Shown piece by piece: positions 1 through 11,735 of a stretch of DNA of 64,000 bases. Position numbers and translations under genes: made by a program. The stretch's first letter is position 1; each line of letters opens with the position of its first letter. The notes under the pieces are model-generated. The model was not told the DNA's origin. It saw nothing but the letters and a program-made list of their open reading frames with translations, and ran no database searches. The stretch comes from Bryoerythrophyllum caledonicum (Eukaryota; Streptophyta; Bryopsida; Pottiales; Pottiaceae): NCBI GenBank assembly GCA_963971425.1, contig OZ020517.1, positions 18,504,904 to 18,568,903 on the forward strand, given 5' to 3'.

Positions 1-540
1 CAATAGTTGAATAAAACTGCAATAGTCGAAAACTCTTCCAGTTCCATGTAACGACGCAATAAGAATTACGAGATTTGGTTCACATGACCGAGCCTCATAT
101 TTTTCAGAAAAAACTAAGTCTTCTTCATAAATTGGGAAATAGATAGACTATGATGAAACATAGATATTCTAGATGATTACGGAATCTAGGAATATCTTTG
201 ATGGTGATAAGGTACATGTTCCTTTGGATTTGATATTCTAGGTGTACCTGTTCCTTTGAATCACCTCAATAACTTTTTTTGGCATTGATGGATGTCTTCA
301 CCGATGTATGAGCGTGTTGATAGCGATGATGATGATTTCTAGATGCACCTGTTCCTTTGGATTTGCTTACTTTTGATTTTCTTACACAACGAAGTGGACA
401 TGTGCTAGGCCAAGCATAGCGAAGTGGGACCTTCAACCGCCACTTTTCTCTAATTTTGGCAAATAAACTTGCCAAAAGTACTTAAAGTAAATCCGCACTC
501 TCTTTCGGTCTTACCCATCTTTTACTTTCACTCTTCTTTC

Positions 541-660
541 ACTCTCACTCTTCTTTTGCTTTCTCTCTCTCTCTCTCTTCTTTTGCTTTCTCTCTCTCTC
601 TTCTTTTGCTTTCTCTCTCTCTTCTTTTGCTTTCTCTCTCTCTTTTTGAATATATATCTC
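541..660. repeat. CT-rich microsatellite, mirrored at 1947-2060
   Basis: Runs of tctctctc with interspersed ttcttttgcttt units. The reverse complement (agagag with aaagcaaaagaa) is at 1947-2060 in the other palindrome arm. The long Ser/Leu/Phe-rich ORFs here are translations of this repeat and are not genes. Copy number differs slightly between the arms, as expected for slippage after duplication. Confidence 0.85.
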
Positions 661-1237
661 ACTCTCGCCTTCACTCTCTCTCTCTTTCTACTTCACTGCT
701 CTGTCTCACTGCCCCGCCCGTTATATTCTTTACGTTGTTTCCCTCTGAGGTCGTTTCCTTCACATTTTTCCATTGTTATTCACACACCTTCCTACATGGC
801 ATCTTCATCATGTTCATCACCTCCCCTTTTTTCACAGCACATTGTTGCAGGTGTCAATGTTGAAAAACTGACACAATTGTAGAAACTTTTGGCGGAATGC
901 ACACCGGAGGAGCGTTCCTTGGCTTTGAAGATAGTACCTACTGGAACTGAGGAGGAGGATATGGTGCCCCGCCTGGAGATGAGCTACGGCGAATCTTCCA
1001 GCAGCTAAACGATGGCTCTCCCTTTGGCAAAGATTACCTTAGGCAGTACCACAACACGCCCTCAGTTGGCAGGATCGGCTTGGAGCTGTTTCATGAGGCG
1101 CAAGTTCAGCAGCTCTTGAAGCCTGCAGCTCATGAAACAGCTCCAAGCCGTTTCTGCCAACTGAGGGCGTGTTGTGGTACTGCCTAAGGTAATCTTTGCC
1201 AAAGGGAGAGCCATCGTTTAGCTGGCTGGAAGATTCG

Positions 1238-1437
1238 NNNNNNNNNNNNNNNNNNNNNNNNNNNNNNNNNNNNNNNNNNNNNNNNNNNNNNNNNNNNNNN
1301 NNNNNNNNNNNNNNNNNNNNNNNNNNNNNNNNNNNNNNNNNNNNNNNNNNNNNNNNNNNNNNNNNNNNNNNNNNNNNNNNNNNNNNNNNNNNNNNNNNNN
1401 NNNNNNNNNNNNNNNNNNNNNNNNNNNNNNNNNNNNN
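1238..1437. other. Assembly gap (200 N) that is probably an unmerged overlap
   Basis: Exactly 200 N. The 207 bases before the gap (1031-1237) and the 206 bases after it (1438-1643) are nearly identical in the same orientation, from agattaccttaggcag to ctggaagattcg. They differ by one base in gctggctgg versus gctgctgg. This is expected when two contigs overlap but the scaffolder inserted a default gap. The true locus probably has no missing sequence here and is about 400 bases shorter than shown. Confidence 0.85.
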
Positions 1438-1445
1438 AGATTACC

Positions 1446-1745
1446 TTAGGCAGTACCACAACACGCCCTCAGTTGGCAGGATCGGCTTGGAGCTGTTTCA
1501 TGAGGCGCAAGTTCAGCAGCTCTTGAAGCCTGCAGCTCATGAAACAGCTCCAAGCCGTTTCTGCCAACTGAGGGCGTGTTGTGGTACTGCCTAAGGTAAT
1601 CTTTGCCAAAGGGAGAGCCATCGTTTAGCTGCTGGAAGATTCGCTCGTAGCTCATCTCCAGGCGGGGCACCATATCCTCCTCCTCAGTTCCAGTAGGTAC
1701 TATCTTCAAAGCCAAGGAACGCTCCTCCGGTGTGCATTCCGCCAA
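1446..1745 (-). pseudogene. Unrecognised ORF fragment inside the palindrome
   Basis: The minus-strand ORF begins MAECTPEERSLALKIVPTGT and continues with an acidic, helix-like stretch (EEEDMVPRLEMSYERIF). It then runs into the central hairpin, where it reads through the fold and loses meaning. The same coding sequence is on the plus strand in the left arm near 892-1030, where a one-base indel breaks it. The composition looks like a real exon captured by the repeat, but I do not recognise the family. It is truncated on both sides and unlikely to be expressed as a gene of its own. Confidence 0.35.
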
Positions 1746-2649
1746 AAGTTTCTACAATTGTGTCAGTTTTTCAACATTGACACCTGCAACAATGTGCTGT
1801 GAAAAAAGGGGAGGTGATGAACATGATGAAGATGCCATGTAGGAAGGTGTGTGAATAACAATGGAAAAATGTGAAGGAAACGACCTCAAAGGGAAACAAT
1901 GTAAAGAATATAACGGGCGGGGCAGTGAGACAGAGCAGTGAAGTAGAAAGAGAGAGAGAGTGAAGGCGAGAGTGAGATATATATTCAAAAAGAGAGAGAG
2001 AAAGCAAAAGAAGAGAGAGAGAGAGAAAGCAAAAGAAGAGAGAGAGAGAGAGAAAGCAAAAGAAGAGTGAGAGTGAAAGAAGAGTAAGACTAAAAGAGAG
2101 TGCGGATTTACTTTAAGTATTTTTGGCAAGTTTGTTTGCCAAAATTAGAGAAAAGTGGTGGTTGAAGGTCCCACTTCGCTATGCTTGGCCTAGGACATGT
2201 CAACTTCGTTGTGTAAGAAAATCAAAAGTAAGCAAATCCAAAGGGACAGGTGCATCTAGAAAGCATCATCATCGCTATCAACACGCTCATACATGGGTGA
2301 AGAAATCCATTGCCAAAAAAAGTGATTCAGGTGATTCAAAGGAACAGGTACACCTAGATTATCAAATCCAAAGGAACATGTACCTTATCATCATCAAAGA
2401 TATTCCTAGATTCCGTAATCATCTAGAATATCTATGTTTCATCATAGTCTATCTATTTCCCAATTTATGAAGAAGACGTAATTTTTTCTGAAAAATATGA
2501 GGCTCGGTCATGTAAACCAAATCTCGTCATTCTTATTGCGTCGTTACATGGAACTAGAAGAGTTTTCGACTATTGCAGTTTTATTCAACTATTGTTTAAT
2601 CGCGTGGTGTTACAGGATGACTTTCTACCCAATCTGTGAAGATACCTCA

Positions 2650-3985
2650 TCATAGTCTATCTATCTCTGCCGGGAGTCGTCTCAGCCATTCCATGGCCAC
2701 AGTTCGGTTGCTCATGTCCACCATGAGAGCGCCCACGTCGAGGAGCACGCGCGCTCGCTGCGTCACGACGCTCGTTTCGAGAATCTGCTCGCTGGTTACG
2801 CAGGACGGGAAGCTGGAGTAACCGGTGTTCTCCTCTTGTAGCAGCTTCGAGATCACCGCCCCGTCAGTGCCCTGGAGCTCCGGAAGGTCACGTTGCGTGA
2901 TTGACGAAGGGAGAAGCAGGCTCGTGTCCTTGGCTTCTCTTCGCTGCAGCTTCCGGAGGGGCAGGTTCTCGTCTCCACCTCGGAGTATGTCATCCGCGAT
3001 TCTCCCACAAAACGCGCCACAGGGTGATGCATCCAGGATGCGGATATGCGGGAATGCGAATGGGCCCTCGTCGGCTGCATTGAACTCCATACGCTGCAGT
3101 GCGCTGCAGTGACGTTGTGCGCTGCGGAGAACACTCTGGGACACTTTCCACCGTAAGTGTGCACCGTCTAGGTCCATCTGTTCACCGACTGTGTACACGA
3201 CCTGGTACTTGACGTGAAGGAGCAGATCCGACTCGTCGCGTGCGTTCCGCTCGACCATGTCGTGGAGGTTCCGCATGTCGAGGTTTGCGCCAAGTTGACA
3301 AAGCTCCAGCGTCTTCAAGATGGTGCTGAGCCTGTGCTCGGGACGCATCACCACAACACCATGTCTTGAGATGCATTCCTGGTAGACTTCTTGCATGGCG
3401 TGCGCACCGCGCTCGTCAATGCTTATGTCGCGCCGGAATGGGAAGGTGTACACTCTCTGGTTGAGGAGTCTCCCGAGCTTGGAAACCAGCGCGTCAAAGT
3501 TCATGCGGAACCAGGACCCGAGAACTGTGAGGCGAGCGAAACGCTTGCCGTCAGGAATGTGGGCGCAAAGAGCCGGCACTATCACGGTCGTCTTCCCCTC
3601 GCCCATGTTCAACTGCCGGAAAAAATTCTCACATGAAGACAACATCTTCTCCGCGACGTCGACTTGGATGGCTCGCATGAAATAATCTCCCTCGAGCTCC
3701 AGCATGAGCCACTCGGGGCGCGCCTCAGGATACCAATTCGCGTGGCCACGGTTGGCTAGCACCTTCTGCAGGGCCATGTCTTTGTTGTACAGCAGCCGCA
3801 TGCACCGCTCTGCTTGCTGCTCCAAAGTCCAGATCACAGCTAGAGCACCAAGCGCCACTCGCACGTTGGTGAGATTCTTGTCCACTGTGTCGTTCCTGAC
3901 GCATGCGAGTAGAACGGTAGGAACTCGCCGCCATAGACCAGCAGCTTCTAGCGCCCGTGATACATCGCATTCTCCACAAACGTGT
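2650..3985 (-). pseudogene. DUF3638-family large protein, central fragment
   Basis: An open minus-strand frame runs from about 3985 down to a stop at 2650. Family signatures visible in order are RPEWLMLELEGDYFMRAIQ, the glycine-rich QLNMGEGKTTVIVPAL segment near 3580-3615, the PFRRDISID region, an MRPEH motif and DESDLLLHVKYQVVYTVGEQ. These match the DUF3638 region of very large proteins often annotated as ubiquitinyl-hydrolase-like in fungi, oomycetes and plants; their biochemical role is poorly known. The MGEGKT loop resembles a SecA-like nucleotide-binding turn. The frame ends after a MSNRTVAMEWLRRLP stretch, where the family would continue. The stop lies within about 45 bases of the palindrome edge, so the 3' part was lost or separated there. 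Codon use is GC-rich and clearly coding. I call it a truncated gene. Confidence 0.75.
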
Positions 3986-5003
3986 GAAGCTCTCGGTTAT
4001 GGCGCCAACGTGCGAAAATCTTGTTGATGCCTTTGGTGGCAGAATCATACGTTATAGTGGACTCTACGCTGAAGGAAGCACTGGCTGGAGGAAGCATGGC
4101 ATTAGATAGCCAACATCTTACAGCATTCTTAATCAATTCCTCGATGTTCTGAGCTTGAATTTGGTGAAAAGTTTTTCTTTTCTTGAGTAGAAATCACGAC
4201 GTGACTCGTTGTCGCGAGGGACTCCCACCATGTTCTGGCATCCTGTCGCCAAATGAAACCAAGTTGTTCTTCACTACTCTTGTAACCATGTCCTTGTCAA
4301 ATTTAGTTTCGGCAGTATACTTATATTTATTGTGCCTCGGAGGGGTCACGTCAAACTTGAACTCGGGTTGCAGAAATAGCAACACAGTGCAGGATAGAAA
4401 ATTAAACACGTATTGTAGCGTCATCGACGAAGAGGTGTCCCAAAACCGACAGAAACAACGTGAATGTCTCACGATGGTCCCCAGCTTGTGTTGCCAGAAT
4501 GTAAAGATCGAGAAACATGTCATGAAGACTCTTATGCGCCAGCAAGCGCCATGTCGACACTCAAACTTGTCTTAGCAGCGCCACCAACACCGCCCAGTTT
4601 CTCGCGATTCAACAACAATCCACTCAAGAAACTCTTATCTTCAGCAATGGCCAATCTCCTCCATTCATGCCCAGCTTTCGCACAAACGTATGAAGCTGAA
4701 ATTTCGCGAGGTCATCCCGCGACAATTTCATGCTTGTTGACAGAAGTTGATGCTTGTCGACGAGTGTGGGGGATTATCAAGTAGTGCTTCCGGGTGCAAG
4801 GATCTGAGACGTTGCTTTCTTCAAGCAAAACTCCGTTCCGCAATCCTATCAAGCTGCCAATGTTCTGGTTCCTCGAGACGGAGAACCCAGGATGCTTGTG
4901 AAAGCAGATTTACCACTCTCGGTTGAAACAACGACAACGTCTGCAGACGATGGCCAGCTCGCAAGGAGCCAAATGCCTTGAACGCTGCTGAGTTAGTATG
5001 CAA
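3948..5003 (-). pseudogene. Decayed 5' part of the DUF3638 gene
   Basis: This is the upstream side of the fragment at 2650-3985, on the same strand but broken among frames. One frame (3948-4136) encodes SFSVESTITYDSATKGINKI and must change frame near 3985 to join the downstream part. A second piece (4821-5003) encodes a SLRAGHRLQTLSLFQPRVVN segment, which resembles the SLR-G-R-QWLN stretch of the N-terminal half of DUF3638 proteins. Between them (4194-4790) the reading is interrupted by several stops. Unrecognised introns could explain some breaks, but stops and frame changes together with the lost 3' end favour a pseudogene. Confidence 0.5.
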
Positions 5004-6888
5004 GCAGAATGCTCCACCCTTGCATCAATTTTAAAAAAAAATTAAAAAATTAAAAAATTAAAAAAAAAGATGGCTTCTTTCTCTTGGTGGTTGTTAGACT
5101 TAGGACCAGCCTTCCATTCGGCCAGCTCCTGCTTGGCGCCCATCCCGGACTAGACAGTGATCTGCCAAGCACATAAAAGAGCAAAGCCCATGTGAAATTC
5201 TCCATCTCTCATGTGAAACAGAGAAGAATCTCGCCGTTGGAGCATTTTCTTCAACATCCACAATTTGGGAACCAGCAATTGAAGTCCAGACTCTTCAAAT
5301 CCTTGTGGATACGTATGACCAGGTTTTCTTGCAACGAATACTCCGTAAATGTGCATAAGATAGGATGCGCTGAAACAGATTGTGACCAAAATCAGCTACA
5401 ATCCACGATGTATGTTCCTTTGACGGTGATAACCTTGCGAGTCTAGAGTTATGACTTCTTACTTTCTGGTTACATCACATGTACTGTACAGTACTACAGA
5501 GCTACATTTCTGCCTTGTAATGAACATTCGTGCTACATAAGAAGCATTATTGCCCATGATCCGCTATTCAGCATATTACCTTATGTCTAGTATTGATTTA
5601 TCTAGTTTATGAGAAGCTGCCATGGTAATGCCTGAGAACTTGGCTTGGGGGCAATAAAATGCACAACAGTAAGCAGATGCACATGACGACCATATGGGGC
5701 TTCATCTCCCAGATATGGTCCCTCAAAGTCTGGGTTGGGCTCCTCATGCCCACACCAGTTTCACAGTAAAATCTGATGTGGTTCCTTACCAAACCATTTG
5801 GTTACCCTCTACTGGTTTACCTTTCAAACCATATTATAACCACAACATTCCCATTGATTACTTCGAAAATGACCACCTATGGGCCTGTCGTCCTTATAGG
5901 AACATTTTCAAGGTTGGTGGCTACAGCTGTGTGCGCTATTGCTCTGTATTACATTGTTGGTGTTAGTGCAGTTACCCTTCTTGTGAAGTACTCAGCATGC
6001 TTGCACCTGCCAGTTTCTTCTGTGAAAGCTATCATGTTGATTATGTTTGTATGAAAATCCACAGAATGGATGTGTGGATACTATGAGTGCATAAAACACT
6101 GTAATCCTTGATGCTTGAACAAAATCTCTAAAGGTGCGGCATATTCAATCTTTCACAAAAAGCATCCTCTCTTTTGTCCATCATACAATGTTGGCAGTGG
6201 TTCAGAGTATGGCACTTGAGCTTTGGAATGGAATGCAAAACCAGGGATACAGAGAAAAAAACAATCACAGAATTCACGGGAGTTTTTCTTCAACTATAAA
6301 GTCAAGAACATACTCCTTTACTCACAGAACTCGAGATGCACCTGATTGGATCCTCGCATCATTGGATAACAAATTATGGAGCATATTACCATACACTTAC
6401 CATCGAGAATTCCATAATGTGTACATCACCCAACCTTGTGTAAATTACAGATTTATACACAAAAACAACTCCTTGATGGTATGTATACTGCTACGTTTCT
6501 TCCCTCAGGGCTCTTAAGACATATCTTTTCATCACTGGTTTCAAAAAAAATTGCCACTTCTACAGACTTTTTGCCACAAAATTGGATGTTCAAACCGAGA
6601 TAGTGTAGCAAGATTGTTGTCACCTGCTACAGAAGTTTTGTCAATACAATTTTTTTTTGCACTTAGTGCCATGTCTTTCACACCTTTGAATACAACACTG
6701 TTTCAAATTCACTGTATCAATTGCAATTGGGAAAACCATACGCCTTGCAGTTGATTGAGGATTGTTGCAGAAGATGTAAATGCAATTGGTTTGGGTTTGA
6801 ACCTCATACTTCAACATCCAAGTCTACCAAAATTTTGAGGTATTTGTGTTTCCGAGATTGGAGTGACCACTTCATGGTCTCGTAGACA
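5004..6888. other. Gene-free stretch with one dispersed repeat
   Basis: AT-rich sequence without a credible coding region. An A-rich simple run lies at 5031-5070 (aaaaaattaaaaaattaaaa). The segment at 5674-5855 is a copy of a dispersed repeat also found at 30785-31345. Short ORFs here have no recognisable content. Confidence 0.6.
5674..5855 (+). repeat. Dispersed repeat, copy 1 (uninterrupted)
   Basis: The sequence from agatgcacatgacgaccata through gttgggctcctcatgcccac to acaacattcccattg is repeated at 30785-31345 at roughly 85-90% identity by eye. Copy 2 is interrupted by the MITE at 30836-31205. This uninterrupted copy therefore gives the empty site and confirms the MITE boundaries. Confidence 0.8.
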
Positions 6889-7834
6889 TTAACCCCTAAA
6901 TTTCCTTGACAAATTCACACCAAAAGCACTTCAAAACTGTTAATTCTAGTGCGATGAGTAAGGAAGGAAACAAAAAATACTATTTAAATTCAAACTGAAG
7001 GATCTCATTCAACACTTTATAAATAACATACTCGCAGAATTTCATCAGCTTTGACCACTCGGATTGAAAGATTATAGTGTTTGAAGTAGAAAAAATGGTT
7101 CATTTTCATCCCTGCGATGAGCAGACTTTGATTCCACTTGGTGTCAAAGTTTTGCACTACACAAGGTCTTAATTTTATGTCATCATATTAATCATGATAA
7201 TAACTCCTTGCATACCAATTTTTAAAGGTAAAGAAGGGGTGTAGCATAATCAAAAATATTTTGCAAGGAGTGGAGGTTCAAAAATTGCCAATTCACGTTT
7301 TAATTTTTTGGGGAACAAAATATGTTTTAGAATGATAATCCAAACGGTCAATGAGAAGGTCTATACCACGTCTTGTAATAGAAAAAATGAATAGTGAAAA
7401 ATATGAGGATCTCTAAGTTTTATTTGGAAAAGAAAATGTTTTTTTGGTTCCTTGCTTGACAATGTGTGGCTATGTGTAAAAGTCTTTGACTTGGGATAAA
7501 ACATAATTTTTCCACTAAAGACAAGAAATGTTTTTTGACGATATGAAAGGAAATAATATTCCTTTCTTGTATTGAAAATCTCAAATCTACTGGAGTCTCC
7601 TAGAAAAAGTTTTCGGAGTTGTCCAACTTGCCTGCACTCAATAGTTTTTTCCTTTAAGGTGGCATATCTTTTTTTCTAGAAGTCCGATGAGAATAAAAAT
7701 TATACCCCCACATACCTCTTGTCTTCTTGCATCTCTATACAAAATCTGAAGAATTGCAAATATAAAATGCAACCTGGGAATGTTCCCAAGATATGCAACA
7801 ACCCACCTCGGGACTTTTTTCATTTAGGGGTTAA
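6889..7834. mobile_element. TTAA-bounded non-autonomous element, copy A (~946 bp)
   Basis: Begins TTAACCCCTAAATTTCCTTG and ends CATTTAGGGGTTAA, so the termini are inverted and a TTAA tetranucleotide lies at both edges. The interior (for example agcagactttgattccactt, ggtgtcaaagttttgcacta) is shared with copy C (37544-38499) and more distantly with copy B (10919-11735). There is no coding capacity. TTAA at both ends with a C-rich terminus recalls piggyBac-type elements, whose target duplication is TTAA. That assignment rests on ends alone. Confidence 0.7.
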
Positions 7835-8716
7835 AGGGTTAAAAACATACTTAATTTATCTCACCATGTCATGCTTGATCCTTCTATTCTTGGTTTCTAA
7901 GGTTCGACAACCCATTACCACCCACCTTTACATACCATCTACTTCCATACCCTTGCCAAATTTCCTCCTTGGATTCTAGGAAGGTGTATAGAAGTGGATG
8001 GTAAGTTAAAGGTGGGCGGGAATGGGCTGACATACCTTAGTTTGATCTAAACTTTTTATTAATAATTAAGAACTCACATGCTTGTTTTGGTATTTGCACA
8101 TTGTCCTCATGGTTGATTGCTATGAAAGCACCACGTCATATTAAACCGTATTATATATATCCCCCTTTATTTCTTGGAAAATTTGTAGCTCTAAAGTACA
8201 TGTTTTTTGTTTTGTAACCTAAAAAGATAAGCCATGTAGCTAGAAGCTATATTTTTGAAGTTAAATGAAAGGGTTTGTACATAATATGGTTCAATGTCCC
8301 GTGGTGGTTGTTTTACAACATCAAACCAAAACCATTACTAAGAGAAACCAAGATGTGAAAGAGCTTGGTAGTATGTCAACTGAAATGCATTTTGGTAGTC
8401 TCTAAACTCAAGTAAGAACCACCTTTGAAACTGAAAGAGAAGTCAACTAAAAAAAACAAAAAAAACTTAGCAGTCTTTCTCCTCTTTGAACAAACATAGA
8501 TATTTGAAACTAATAAGGACTAATTCCAATAACCAATGAGAAAAGACGACAAACCTTATGCCATCTGTACGCTCCTGGTAAATTTCAGCTGTGCCATCCC
8601 TCTTTCAAACAAAGTGTAACGGTTGTGCATGATAAACTGGTGGCAAAAGCAAGCATATTGACACACACAAGTACTGGTCGGTGCAATCATCAGTGCTCTG
8701 TCTCACGAGCCATTCA
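7835..8716. other. Gene-free AT-rich stretch
   Basis: No coding region, RNA gene or terminal repeat was recognised. Short A-rich runs occur near 8450-8466. Confidence 0.6.
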
Positions 8717-9094
8717 TTAACCCTTAAAGCTCTGAGAAGCCACATTTGGGTTGCAACCAATGATGTTTTCTATGTATTTGGCATACAAGGTGTAAGAATT
8801 GATGTTTACAACAGTCACAAAAGTTTGTATTTGTTTTCAGCCCGATCTAATGACACATGACAATTTTGATTTAGATCATTATTGCACCTACTGCATGCTT
8901 GAGAAGTTGCAAAATGGTCATGTATTCTACATATATGGTGTTGTATTTGAGCATGATAAAATTGAAATGGCGTCCAAATGAAAGATGTTAGTGGAAGAAT
9001 CTTCAACCCAAAGGTAAATTTTAGTACATTTTTTGTATGTCAAGAGTAAAATATGTGACCGTATATATGGTCCCCTGCTGACCTTTAGGGTTAA
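8717..9094. mobile_element. Short TTAA-bounded element, copy D (~378 bp)
   Basis: Starts TTAACCCTTAAAGCTCTGAG and ends CTGACCTTTAGGGTTAA. The termini are an imperfect inverted repeat (TTAACCCTtAAAG against TTAACCCTAAAGG) resembling those of the ~950-bp TTAA family in this window, but the interior differs. It looks like a related MITE. Confidence 0.55.
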
Positions 9095-10918
9095 GGTGGA
9101 CGTACTAGTGTTACCATACTAAATATTTAGTAAAGGCTATAATTGTTTATTCTACTAGGTGAATGTTTTGACCAATTAAAAAGATATTGATTCCACTCAT
9201 ATAGATGGACATGTGAATATAAATTTTGTTAAATTTTTGCATGAAGAATAAAAACTTATGTCACCATCAAGTCAATCACTACATGTGACACTAATTACCA
9301 TTTTTAGTGTTGTAACTAGGGGGAAATACAATAGCACGGGGATTCTTCCTTGCAAATAGAAATTAATACAATAAAAGAAATCTGGTCTCCTTTGGGGGCC
9401 AATGTGAATACAATGTCTGTTCGAGGTTTTCTACCTTTGAAAATCAACAAAAATATCTTAATTTTTTTTAAATGATTAGAAATCATCCATTATATTTCTA
9501 TCAACCCATTTGTAATAATTTTTTGAAGAATCAATTTTGGAAGACCTTGCTATGAAATCTGAGTTTTCCTGAAACTACACAGGACGTAGACCCCATATAT
9601 CACCCTGTATCTTGGAAAACATGAGTTGACCTGAATGAAAAAATCAAAGGCAACATACCCATGTCAAACTTGATGTCCGGTTTAAATTAGGGGCCACCTC
9701 ATCCTACTGCACCTACTGCTCCAACTTATGGTCATGAGTCTCATCCAACTATTATGTCAATATGGCGGTATTCCATGTGGAGCCATTCTTACGCTATGGC
9801 CCATGAAATATGTAGGGTGAGATTTCTCACCTTGCTAATATTTCTGGTTTTAAAATCTCACCATGCTTTTGTGATTAGAAAAAGACACATGATCATTAAT
9901 GGGTGGTGCAGCAGGTCTTTTTGGCTGACACAAGGTGGCCACCCTCTAAATTTCTGACTTCCAAGGAAAACTCTATTATGCTATGCTAGATGTCACAAAT
10001 TTAAATGGTACCAAAATCAATCATGTGGATGTTGAAACAGCACATGCCTTCGACCAACTCACCAGTCTGCCAAGAGTGACATTAAAGTATAGTTTTACTT
10101 TGTCCACGGTGCGAGTCCAGCTAGCAATAAGAGACGATTTACAAGAACGCTAGACCAAGCAAGAATGTGTATTAAAGAATATACACGTATGGCTTGTGGT
10201 GGAACAAGTGTGTTGGAATTTTGTTGAATTACGTTGTATGGACTTCTTCTTGGACCTCTTTTCATTACACACATAACACATGTGCTTACGACGGGCTGCT
10301 TGTGTGCTTCATAACGGTTGTGACTTGGGTCAAAAACACTGTAACCTCAGCTTTGAACATATTTAGTTCACAATGGTGAATGTCCGGAATTTTTGGAAAA
10401 GTTCAAGAGATTTGTCGAGGTGATACCCGTGTAATGCGTGGTGCCAAAGGCATTCTTGAAAAAAATATATACTTTGTAGATTGTGCGGAGTGTGCGGATT
10501 TTACATGCAAATTGTGAACATATGAATTTTTTTTAGAAAATTCTGGTTTGAATCACGTTTTGGCAGCTATGTACTTCATTGTAATTAGTGTGGGTGCCTA
10601 ATATTTTCATGAAGTTACTTTTTCAAACTGTAGATTTCCAAGACTTTTTTACATCAAACCACCCCCAAAATTGCATGAATAAGATGAGATGTTGCAAGAC
10701 TTATTAAAACAATGTTTTGCTATTTTCAACCACATGGTCTTCAAGCTAACTACTGCAAGTAGGCAACTCAAGTTTGTTTTTGTAAACTTTGAACACACAA
10801 ATTGTTGTCGTGTAAAGAAAGATCGATATCCACAATAGATCCAGTCCTAATCAATATCAAATAAACGAAAAACATACACTACAATAAGTCTACGTAGTAC
10901 ACCTAAGATAAATGCATG
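9095..10918. other. Gene-free AT-rich stretch
   Basis: No gene, tRNA or clear element was recognised. The ORFs here are short and lack coding character. Confidence 0.6.
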
Positions 10919-11735
10919 TTATCCCCTAAAGCCCCAAGGCCTTTTCACACCAAAAACACCTCAAAACTGCCATTTTCAGCGCATTCAACACAAAATGATA
11001 CAAAATAATGTTTTTGAAAATTTAATTGTGGGATCTTGTACTGAAGTTGTGTAAGAGTGTGTGGTTAAAATTTTGGGACATTTGACCGCACTGATTGAAA
11101 GATATTAGCATTTGAAGTGAGACATGAAGTTTTTTTGAGTGCATACTATACACCTTTAGCAAAAATTGACCACCTTCTATGACAATTTTTTGCACTATGG
11201 ATCGTGATTTTCTAATTTCAACTAATAAAGGATCATGTTCGGCATGTGTGCATCAAAATTTAGATGTAGAAAAGGGATAGAAGATGTCCTTAAAAATCTT
11301 GCAATGCAACTATGTATGAAGAATTAACAATACACTAACAAGTTTTGCATGTTACACATCCTTCTCAACTTTTTGAAATTCAAAAATCTCTATGGTAGAT
11401 GCAAAGATTTTCGTTTCCTTTCAAAGAAGAACTTTTATCTTTTTTTTGAATGGATTTAAAGTCTAATTCTATTGAATTTAGTATTTGTTAGAGTTTTGCT
11501 ACACTACTTGTCATACGTCACACAAAATTGTTGCACTATTTGTATAGGTCACCAAAAATTAATTGTAACTTTTGAACCATACGTCGGATTTCCACAAAAA
11601 TTATGTCTACAGAAAGCTAATAAACAGTCGCCCATAAAAAAAAAACCTTTGAACATCATTCTTAAATTTGAGAACGTGTTACCCTATCCAAATCCAAAAT
11701 GTGCCCCAAGTGGACATTGGGCCTTTAGGTATTAA
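10919..11735. mobile_element. TTAA-family element, copy B (~817 bp, diverged)
   Basis: Starts TTATCCCCTAAAGCCCCAAG and ends CATTGGGCCTTTAGGTATTAA. The termini match copy C (37544-38499) with one or two substitutions, including a decayed left TTAA (TTAT). Shared interior phrases include ttttcacaccaaaaacacct, catttgaagtgagacatgaa and ttttttgcacta. It is shorter than copies A and C, so internal deletions are likely. Confidence 0.65.

Larger units (their letters stand above)
1..2609. repeat. Large near-perfect palindrome (inverted repeat, arms ~1.1 kb)
   Basis: Bases 1 to about 1104 reappear as the reverse complement at about 1535-2609, with only scattered differences. One is an indel in the left arm near 986 (tacggcgaatc against tacgagcgaatc on the right). 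The centre is a smaller hairpin whose loop is about 30 nt (gcgcaagttcagcagctctt and following bases). The left arm probably extends beyond the window. Both arms carry the same CT-rich microsatellite and the same short ORF relics, so the unit was duplicated whole. It could be a foldback-type transposon, an inverted duplication or a hairpin assembly artefact. No target duplication can be checked because the left end is outside the window. Confidence 0.85.

Noticed and set aside
469-882. Ser/Leu/Phe-rich ORFs on the plus strand and their mirror at 1752-2129
   Set aside because: They translate a CT microsatellite duplicated by the palindrome and contain no domain or codon signal.
1184-1594. ORFs running through the N gap
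   Set aside because: Most of their length is unknown bases; the flanks are the palindrome centre.
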